From an uncultured Kangiella sp. (GTDB lineage Bacteria; Pseudomonadota; Gammaproteobacteria; Enterobacterales; DSM-103792), in the NCBI GenBank assembly GCA_946481205.1, contig CAMLNB010000227.1, positions 1 through 5,804 of the forward strand: a stretch of 5,804 nucleotides of DNA, written 5' to 3'. The translations under genes were made by a program, and so were the position numbers. This document shows positions 1-4,353 of this stretch, piece by piece. Under the pieces are notes generated by a model. It was not told the DNA's origin. It saw only the letters and a list, made by a program, of their open reading frames with translations, and ran no database searches. Position 1 is the first letter of the stretch, and every line of letters starts with the position of its first letter.

Positions 1-88
1 TGGGTAGTGTGTATCGGTACAGACTCATTGCTGCACAGCGTAGTCAAAGACCGCATGTTCGACAATGCCGACCACGGCAGAATCGAAT
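1..88. other. Unassigned flank downstream of tsaD
   Basis: This short stretch lies beyond the tsaD stop codon. Two plus-strand frames and short minus-strand frames stay open across it, including a minus-strand ATG at 28-26 that runs off the left edge, but that ATG has no Shine-Dalgarno sequence and none of the peptides resembles a family I recognise. The next gene could begin or end here; the window is too short to decide. The only clear structure is an imperfect hairpin (listed separately). Confidence 0.4.
57..88 (-). other. Imperfect hairpin abutting the tsaD stop codon
   Basis: On either strand the arms 58-62 and 83-87 pair (5 bp), followed by a symmetric 3x3 internal loop and a perfect inner stem 66-70 with 75-79 closing a 4-nt loop. 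In the tsaD transcript this forms directly after the stop codon (91-89). No run of T follows on the minus strand, so it is not a standard intrinsic terminator; it may stabilise the 3' end or be chance. Confidence 0.35.
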
Positions 89-1096
89 TCAGGGCGCGCG
101 CAACTCGATCATCGGCCAACGCGGGCGGGCCGCGATGGCCAGATCACGCTGCTCGCCGGCGAGCAGGCGTTGGCAGCCGGCGTAGGCGATCATCGCGCCG
201 TTGTCGCCGCAGTATTTGAGTTGCGGGTAATAGGCTTTGCCGCCACGCTTTTGCAGCAGCTTCTGCATTTTTTCCCGTAACTGCAGATTGGCCGAGACGC
301 CGCCGGCAATCACCAGTGATTTGTATTGGGTCTGCTTCAGTGCGCGCTCGCATTTGCCAACCAAGGTATCGACCACCGCTTCTTGAAACGCGTGGGCAAT
401 ATCGGCCTTGGCTTGCTCACCCTGATCGCAGTCTTGCCAGGCGAGCAATGCAGCGGTTTTTAGACCAGAAAAGCTGAAGTTGCAGTGCGGCCGATCCAGC
501 ATCGGGCGCGGAAAGGTGTGGATGCCGGGCCGCCCCTGGTCGGCCAACTTGGCCAGTCGGGCACCGCCGGGATAACCAAGCCCCATGATCTTGGCGGTCT
601 TGTCGAAGGCCTCGCCGGCGGCATCGTCGAGTGATTCGCCGAGCAGGTGATAATCACCCAAGCCTTTCACTTCAACGATCTGGGTGTGACCGCCGGAGAC
701 CAACAGCGCCAGGAACGGGAATTCCGGCCGGTCTGCTTCCAGCATCGGCGCCAGCAAATGCCCTTCCATATGGTGAACGCCGATGGCCGGCACGCCCCAG
801 CCATAAGCCAGACTGCGGCCAATCGAGGCACCGACCAATAGCGCGCCAATCAGGCCCGGGCCTTCGGTGTAGGCAACCGCGTCCGGCTTATCGACCCCCG
901 CCCGCGCGAGTACCTCACGGACCATCGGCAGGGTTTTCCGGACATGATCCCGGGACGCCAGTTCCGGCACCACGCCGCCAAACTCGGCATGCATGGCAAC
1001 CTGGGAATAGAGGGCGTCGGCCAGCAGGCCGCGCTCACTGTCGTACAGGGCGACGCCGGTTTCATCACAGGACGACTCGATACCGAGGACTTTCAT
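89..1096 (-). CDS. tsaD: tRNA N6-adenosine threonylcarbamoyltransferase TsaD
   Basis: TsaD transfers the threonylcarbamoyl group from threonylcarbamoyl-AMP (made by TsaC) to A37 of tRNAs reading ANN codons, giving t6A, in a cytoplasmic complex with TsaB and TsaE. The 335-aa product (E. coli 337) has the ASKHA-fold signatures in order: N-terminal GIESSCDET (residues 5-13), metal-binding HHMEGH at 108-113 (H109 and H113 the expected ligands), VSGGHTQ at 133-139, NFSFSGLKT at 206-214, IAGGVSAN at 263-270, and [12 protein letters not shown] at 296-307, with D298 the expected third metal ligand. The C-terminal RPRWPMIEL resembles the E. coli end, so the gene is complete. The ATG start gives the family N-terminus MKVLGIESS; no strong Shine-Dalgarno precedes it. 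It diverges from rpsU across 230 bp, a conserved arrangement in gammaproteobacteria. Confidence 0.98.
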   Translation of the reverse strand: MKVLGIESSCDETGVALYDSERGLLADALYSQVAMHAEFGGVVPELASRDHVRKTLPMVREVLARAGVDKPDAVAYTEGPGLIGALLVGASIGRSLAYGWGVPAIGVHHMEGHLLAPMLEADRPEFPFLALLVSGGHTQIVEVKGLGDYHLLGESLDDAAGEAFDKTAKIMGLGYPGGARLAKLADQGRPGIHTFPRPMLDRPHCNFSFSGLKTAALLAWQDCDQGEQAKADIAHAFQEAVVDTLVGKCERALKQTQYKSLVIAGGVSANLQLREKMQKLLQKRGGKAYYPQLKYCGDNGAMIAYAGCQRLLAGEQRDLAIAARPRWPMIELRAP

Positions 1097-1143
1097 GCCG
1101 AATCTATCGGGTTGGGCCGGGTGGCCGTGGGCTTAGGGCCGGC

Positions 1144-1149
1144 ATTGTA
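1144..1149 (-). promoter_or_regulatory. Possible -10 box for tsaD
   Basis: On the minus strand these bases read TACAAT, a 5/6 match to the sigma70 -10 box, placed about 48 nt upstream of the tsaD ATG. The bases 17 nt further upstream read GCCCGA and give no -35 match, and the spacer is very GC-rich, so this is only a candidate. Confidence 0.25.
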
Positions 1150-1160
1150 GCGGCCCGCCG

Positions 1161-1172
1161 GCCCGATCGGGC
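1161..1172. repeat. 12-bp perfect palindrome in the tsaD-rpsU spacer
   Basis: GCCCGATCGGGC is a perfect 12-bp palindrome roughly midway between the two divergent starts. It covers the position where a -35 box for the candidate tsaD -10 box would lie. Such a symmetric site could bind a dimeric regulator, but nothing else in the window identifies one. Confidence 0.35.
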
Positions 1173-1212
1173 GCTAGTAGCGAGCCTGATCACCGTTTAA
1201 CCAAAGATCTGT

Positions 1213-1242
1213 TTGCGATCGATCCGGGCCATTGGCTAGAAT
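1213..1242 (+). promoter_or_regulatory. Predicted sigma70 promoter of rpsU
   Basis: TTGCGA (1213-1218, 4/6 to the -35 consensus) and TAGAAT (1237-1242, 5/6 to the -10 consensus) are separated by 18 bp, predicting transcription from about 1249 and a leader of roughly 78 nt. It is the best promoter match upstream of rpsU and would drive the operon. Two overlapping-phase GATC sites (1217-1224) lie across the -35/spacer junction. I see no LexA-type CTGT-N8-ACAG box here, unlike the LexA control reported for the E. coli operon. Confidence 0.55.
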
Positions 1243-1255
1243 GTCGCCCCTTTCC

Positions 1256-1279
1256 GGGACCAGCCGCAAGGCCGGTTCC
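1256..1279 (+). promoter_or_regulatory. GNRA-capped hairpin in the rpsU leader
   Basis: Arms 1256-1265 and 1270-1279 pair over 10 positions (8 Watson-Crick, one G:U at 1258:1277 and one A:C mismatch at 1262:1273) and close a GCAA tetraloop at 1266-1269, a GNRA loop. It begins about 7 nt after the predicted transcription start. Further down, CGGG at 1291-1294 can pair either with CCCG at 1281-1284 or with CCCG at 1299-1302, giving two mutually exclusive small stems before the ribosome binding site. A 5'-stabilising or autoregulatory role is inference. Confidence 0.45.
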
Positions 1280-1326
1280 ACCCGTGTACCCGGGTTTGCC
1301 CGAGTTAGAACAGTTAAGGTTTTGCA

Positions 1327-1542
1327 ATGCCGAACGTGAAAGTCAAAGAAAACGAGCCGTTTGACGTCGCCCTGCGTCGCTTCAAGCGCGCCTGCGAAAA
1401 AGCGGGCACCCTGGCCGAAGTTCGTTCGCGCGAAGCGTACGAAAAGCCGACCACCGAGCGTAAGCGCAAGAAAGCCGCTGCGGTGAAGCGCTATGCCAAG
1501 AAGCTGTCGCGCGAGTCGATTCGCAAAGAGCGTCTGTACTAA
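1327..1542 (+). CDS. rpsU: 30S ribosomal protein bS21
   Basis: bS21 is a small basic protein of the 30S subunit that sits near the 3' end of 16S rRNA and helps mRNA base-pair with the anti-Shine-Dalgarno sequence during initiation. The 71-aa product equals the E. coli length. It carries the family signature [20 protein letters not shown] (residues 8-27), the [17 protein letters not shown] stretch (39-55) and the C-terminal RLY. More than a third of the residues are Lys or Arg, as expected for rRNA binding. The ATG has an AAGG Shine-Dalgarno element at 1316-1319 with a 7-nt spacer. It is the first gene of the MMS operon, followed by a 215-bp gap with two hairpins that probably let it be made in excess over the downstream genes. 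Confidence 0.99.
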   Translation: MPNVKVKENEPFDVALRRFKRACEKAGTLAEVRSREAYEKPTTERKRKKAAAVKRYAKKLSRESIRKERLY

Positions 1543-1583
1543 GACGAGTTTTGTTGGCTGATCTCCAGTCAGTCAGCGGATCT

Positions 1584-1606
1584 GGCGGATTCTTCGGAAT
1601 TCCGCC
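1584..1606 (+). other. UUCG-capped RNA hairpin after rpsU
   Basis: Arms 1584-1592 and 1597-1606 pair over 9 bp with a single bulged base in the right arm, closing a C(UUCG)G tetraloop at 1593-1596, one of the most stable RNA loops known. No T tract follows, so it is not an intrinsic terminator by itself. It lies 42 nt after the rpsU stop and could block 3' exonucleases or mark a processing site, protecting the rpsU message. Confidence 0.5.
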
Positions 1607-1632
1607 CACCGGGTACACCGTGCAGTCGATCC

Positions 1633-1660
1633 AAGTGCCAGGCCATGTGCCTGGCATTTT
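1633..1660 (+). terminator. Intrinsic (possibly leaky) terminator after rpsU
   Basis: A perfect 8-bp stem (1636-1643 with 1649-1656) closes a 5-nt loop and can extend through one G:U and two A:U pairs. It is followed by TTTT (1657-1660), then GCG. The short T tract suggests partial read-through, fitting a terminator that reduces, without abolishing, transcription into yqeY, dnaG and rpoD. An internal terminator between rpsU and dnaG is known in the E. coli MMS operon; equivalence here is inferred from position. Confidence 0.65.
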
Positions 1661-1743
1661 GCGTTGTACCGGGCACGGAAACTGGCAGTTTTTCCGACCG
1701 AATGACATCGCATCCTGCGCAGTCTGATCAGGTCAATTCAACA

Positions 1744-1750
1744 AGAGGGA
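1744..1750 (+). promoter_or_regulatory. Strong ribosome binding site of yqeY
   Basis: AGAGGGA, with GAGG at 1745-1748, ends 7 nt before the yqeY ATG at 1758. It is the clearest Shine-Dalgarno match in the window and fixes the yqeY start. No convincing promoter is visible in the rest of the 1661-1757 gap, so yqeY is probably read from the rpsU promoter. Confidence 0.7.
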
Positions 1751-1757
1751 AACGCTC

Positions 1758-2207
1758 ATGACCACCTTGCGTGAACGCATCACCGAAGACATGAAGACCG
1801 CGATGAAGGCGCAGGACAAAGCCCGGCTCGGCACGATCCGGCTGCTGCAATCAGCGATCAAACAACAGGAAGTCGACAACCGGGTCACGCTCGATGACAC
1901 CGCCATCCTGGCGCTGATCGAGAAAGGCATCAAACAGCGGCGCGAGTCGATCAAACAGTATGAAGCCGGCGGTCGCGCGGATCTGGTCGCCAGCGAACAG
2001 GCCGAACTCGATGTGCTGCAAGCCTATTTGCCGGAACAATTGAGCGAAGCCGAGCTCGGTCAGCTGATCGTCGCCACCATCAATGAGACCGGTGCCGCCA
2101 GCATCAAGGACATGGGCAAGGTCATGAACGCCCTGAAACCGAAGGTGCAGGGCCGCTGCGATATGGGCGCGTTGTCGGGTCTGATCAAAGCCAAGTTGGG
2201 CGGCTGA
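1758..2207 (+). CDS. yqeY: GatB/YqeY domain protein
   Basis: This 149-aa protein belongs to the YqeY family, which resembles the C-terminal helical, tRNA-contacting domain of GatB, the amidotransferase subunit that acts on mischarged Asn/Gln-tRNA. The stand-alone proteins are common, but their cellular job is not settled; a role in tRNA handling is an inference from the fold. Visible family features are the N-terminal helical LRERITEDMKTAMKAQD, the RLGTIRLLQSAIKQQEV core (residues 23-39), KQRRESIKQYEAGGRADL (59-76), AYLPEQLSE (89-97) and the C-terminal DMGKVMNALKPKVQGRCDM (118-136). The length is typical. It has its own strong Shine-Dalgarno sequence and lies between rpsU and dnaG, as in Pseudomonas-type MMS operons. 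No catalytic site is apparent. Confidence 0.95.
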   Translation: MTTLRERITEDMKTAMKAQDKARLGTIRLLQSAIKQQEVDNRVTLDDTAILALIEKGIKQRRESIKQYEAGGRADLVASEQAELDVLQAYLPEQLSEAELGQLIVATINETGAASIKDMGKVMNALKPKVQGRCDMGALSGLIKAKLGG

Positions 2208-2225
2208 ACGCACCCGCACTTTTCG

Positions 2226-2257
2226 CCGGCCGCAGGCGTGATCACGCTTGCGGCTGG
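2226..2257 (+). other. Long stable hairpin between yqeY and dnaG
   Basis: Arms 2226-2239 and 2244-2257 pair over 14 consecutive positions, 12 Watson-Crick and two G:U (2228:2255 and 2235:2248), closing a GATC loop. The core 2236-2247 is a perfect 12-bp DNA palindrome. It starts 19 nt after the yqeY stop and ends 53 nt before dnaG. There is no T tract on either strand, which argues against an intrinsic terminator. A second small stem (2259-2262 with 2267-2270, loop GACA) stands next to it. Candidate roles are mRNA processing, pausing or limiting dnaG expression. Confidence 0.6.
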
Positions 2258-2310
2258 ATGCCGACAGGCACCATAGTTTCCTCCTCCGCTGTTGTCCGTA
2301 ATCTGAGTCC

Positions 2311-4098
2311 GTGGCCGGTCGTATCCCCCAGCAGTTTGTCCAGGATTTGCTGTCCCGCGTCGACATTGTCGAGGTGGTGCAAAGCCGCGTGCCGCTGAAA
2401 AAGAAAGGCAAGGATTACTGGGCCTGCTGTCCGTTTCATGGCGAGAAAAGCCCGTCGTTTTCGGTCTCGCAAAGCAAGCAGTTCTACAAGTGCTTTGGCT
2501 GTGGCGTGTCCGGCAATGCGCTCGGCTTCGTCATGGCTTACGACCGCATCGAGTTTCCGGCCGCGGTCGAAACCCTGGCCGAGCGCATTGGCATTGAAGT
2601 GCCGCGCGAAGAAGGCAGCGACCCGCAGGCGGGCCTGCGCCAAGAGCTGTACACCATCCTGTCAGAAGCCAGCGCCTACTATCAGCGCAAACTACGCGAG
2701 CCAGATGGCGCACCCGGCGTTGAATACCTGAAACGGCGCGGCGTCTCGGGCGAGATCGCCAAACAGTACGGCATTGGCTTTTCCCCGGCTGGCTGGGATG
2801 GCTTGCTGAAAGCCGTCGGTACCGGACCACGCCAGCGCGAATTGCTGGAACAGGCCGGCATGCTGATTCCCAAAGACGGCGCTTCGGCGCAGCAACGCGG
2901 CCATTACGACCGCTTTCGGGAACGGGTGATGTTCCCGATCCGCGATGCCCGTGGCCGGGTGATCGGCTTCGGCGGCCGAGTGCTCGACAAGGGCGAACCA
3001 AAATACCTGAACTCGCCCGAAACGCCGGTTTTTCACAAGGGCAGCGAGCTGTACGGCCTTTATGAAGCCAAGCAGCACAAGGACAGCCAGAGCCGGATGC
3101 TGCTGGTTGAAGGCTATATGGACGTGGTCGCGCTGGCCCAGTTCGGCATCCCGAACGCGGTGGCCTCGCTCGGCACCGCTGCGACCGCCGCCCATTTCGA
3201 AACCCTGTTCCGCTACTGCCCGGAAGTGGTCTGCTGCTTTGATGGCGACAACGCCGGCCGCGGCGCCGCTTGGCGGGCACTTGGCCATGCCATTAGCCTG
3301 CAGCGCGAAGGCCGGCAGGTGCGCTTCCTGTTCTTGCCGGAAACCGAAGATCCGGATTCGATGGTGCGCAAGGAAGGCGCTGACGCCTTCAAGCAGCGGA
3401 TGAGTGAGCAATCACTGCCGCTATCGACATATCTATTCGAGGAGCTAAGCCGGCAGACCGACATCACCAGTCTGGACGGCAAAGCCCGGCTGGCGTCACT
3501 GGCGAAACCCCTGATCGCCAAGGCTACCGACCCGGTATTCAAGCAGCTGCTGGAGCAGGAGCTGAACCAGCGCATCGGCCTGCAGCCAGCCGCCACCCCG
3601 CAACCGGCAACCCGCCAGCCACGCCCAAACCAAGCCCCGGCTCGACTGAAACCGCTGGCGATGACGCCGATGCGCACCGTACTGGCGCTGCTGCTGCAAC
3701 AGCCAACGCTGATCGACGAGCTGCCGGTCGCGGCCGAACGCGATCTCGGCAAACTCAAAGGTGGCGAGCTGCTGCAGATCATGGCGCAGACACTGCGCGA
3801 GCAGCCTGGCGTCAGCACCGGCATGTTGCTCGGTCTGTTTGCCGATCACCCGCATGAAGAGACGCTGCGCCAACTGGCTGGCTGGGCACCGGAAGGTGCC
3901 GATAGCGATCCGAAGCTGATGGAGGCATTCGAGGCTTCGCGGTCAAAAGTGTTCGCCGACGCCCTGAGCCGGCTGCAGATTGAGGCCGCCCAGGCCAGCG
4001 CCGACCCAGCGCTGCTGGAAGCCCGCGTCCGCTCCGGCTTGGCAACGGCCGAGGAACGGGCCCGGTTCATGGCCGGGCTGCGAGCAGGCAAGACCTGA
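2311..4098 (+). CDS. dnaG: DNA primase DnaG
   Basis: DnaG makes the short RNA primers for leading- and lagging-strand replication, recruited to the fork by the DnaB helicase. The 595-aa product has three parts: a CHC2 zinc-binding domain with C40-x2-H43 and C61-x2-C64, the same numbering as E. coli; the RNA polymerase core with the basic ERVMFPIRDARGRVIGFGGR stretch (204-223) and a Toprim fold with EGYMD (E267) and DGD (D311, D313) as metal-binding acids; and a helical C-terminal DnaB-binding domain (about 450-595) after a Pro/Ala/Gln-rich linker (about 425-447). The start is GTG: the in-frame TAA at 2299-2301 leaves no other start codon before it, and it gives the family N-terminus MAGRIP. 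No good Shine-Dalgarno precedes it (a GAG only 3 nt away), which fits the low primase output known in E. coli. Confidence 0.99.
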   Translation: MAGRIPQQFVQDLLSRVDIVEVVQSRVPLKKKGKDYWACCPFHGEKSPSFSVSQSKQFYKCFGCGVSGNALGFVMAYDRIEFPAAVETLAERIGIEVPREEGSDPQAGLRQELYTILSEASAYYQRKLREPDGAPGVEYLKRRGVSGEIAKQYGIGFSPAGWDGLLKAVGTGPRQRELLEQAGMLIPKDGASAQQRGHYDRFRERVMFPIRDARGRVIGFGGRVLDKGEPKYLNSPETPVFHKGSELYGLYEAKQHKDSQSRMLLVEGYMDVVALAQFGIPNAVASLGTAATAAHFETLFRYCPEVVCCFDGDNAGRGAAWRALGHAISLQREGRQVRFLFLPETEDPDSMVRKEGADAFKQRMSEQSLPLSTYLFEELSRQTDITSLDGKARLASLAKPLIAKATDPVFKQLLEQELNQRIGLQPAATPQPATRQPRPNQAPARLKPLAMTPMRTVLALLLQQPTLIDELPVAAERDLGKLKGGELLQIMAQTLREQPGVSTGMLLGLFADHPHEETLRQLAGWAPEGADSDPKLMEAFEASRSKVFADALSRLQIEAAQASADPALLEARVRSGLATAEERARFMAGLRAGKT

Positions 4099-4100
4099 GC

Positions 4101-4122
4101 GGATGGCCGATGTCGGCCATCC
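4101..4122 (+). other. Perfect hairpin directly after the dnaG stop
   Basis: Arms 4101-4109 and 4114-4122 are perfectly complementary over 9 bp (10 bp as a DNA palindrome, counting the A:T inside the loop), closing an ATGT loop. It begins 2 nt after the dnaG TGA. No T tract follows, so termination is not indicated. Its place matches the dnaG-rpoD junction where RNase E cuts the E. coli MMS mRNA; a processing or 3'-end-protecting role here is inference. Confidence 0.55.
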
Positions 4123-4241
4123 CGGCACCTTGAAATCCCGGCCGGCTGCCCCATCTTGTACGCCCCCGAAATGTCGGTACGGCCGCAGGCCCAATCTGGT
4201 CTCTTTGTGAACAAACAGACCCCCAATTGCGGACTACCCTG

Positions 4242-4247
4242 TATAAT
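4242..4247 (+). promoter_or_regulatory. Probable -10 box of an rpoD promoter
   Basis: A perfect TATAAT stands 106 nt before the rpoD ATG and predicts transcription from about 4254. The bases at the normal -35 distance (ACCCCC, 4219-4224) do not match TTGACA. A TG directly precedes the hexamer, one base out of register for a true extended -10. The promoter may therefore need an activator or be weak. A separate rpoD promoter agrees with E. coli, where rpoD also has its own promoters, although there they lie inside dnaG. Confidence 0.5.
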
Positions 4248-4269
4248 TGCCGGCTTTTCCCGGAACCCC

Positions 4270-4313
4270 TGACCCCTTCTCCGAGCCTGACGCAACAGGA
4301 TCGGGGCCGGTCA
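4270..4313 (+). promoter_or_regulatory. Two-tier stem-loop in the rpoD leader
   Basis: An inner stem pairs 4279-4289 with 4296-4306 (11 positions, one G:U and one G:A mismatch at 4285:4300) around a 6-nt loop. An outer stem pairs 4270-4274 with 4309-4313 across an asymmetric internal loop. It lies about 16 nt downstream of the predicted start of transcription and 40 nt before the ATG, leaving the pyrimidine-rich segment and weak AGG Shine-Dalgarno (4342-4344) free. Whether it regulates rpoD translation or stability cannot be told from sequence alone. Confidence 0.45.
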
Positions 4314-4353
4314 ACGTGTCCCTTCGTTTTCTCTACTCTGCAGGTCGTACGGC

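Noticed and set aside
631..1200. 189-codon plus-strand open frame opposite tsaD
   Set aside because: It has Pro/Arg-rich low-complexity composition, is antisense to conserved TsaD motifs and has no ribosome binding site. It is not a gene.
1201..1326. LexA (SOS) box upstream of rpsU
   Set aside because: A CTGT occurs at 1209-1212, but the partner ACAG at the required distance is missing.
1684..1693. Second terminator before yqeY (AAACT-GGC-AGTTT followed by T residues)
   Set aside because: The stem is only 5 A/T-rich pairs with a 3-nt loop, too weak for an intrinsic terminator.
1382..1708. 108-codon minus-strand frame covering the rpsU end and the following gap
   Set aside because: It crosses rpsU and both hairpins, shows no recognisable motif, and its composition gives no support for coding.
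2249..2276. Promoter for dnaG (TTGCGG with CATAGT)
   Set aside because: It matches only 3/6 and 4/6 with an 18-bp spacer, and the -35 part lies inside the stable hairpin. This is near chance level.
2531..3411. Two long minus-strand open frames (about 240-250 codons) opposite dnaG
   Set aside because: They overlap each other and lie inside the conserved primase core. Their Arg/Pro/Ala/Ser-rich composition is typical of antisense frames in GC-rich genes.
4204..4228. Possible heat-shock (sigma32) promoter before rpoD: TTTGTGA followed by CCCCAATT
   Set aside because: The -10-like part is a fair match to CCCCATNT, but the -35 part matches only 4 of 7 and the spacing of 10 bp is shorter than the usual 13-15. 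E. coli has a heat-shock promoter for rpoD, which made me look, but the match is not good enough.
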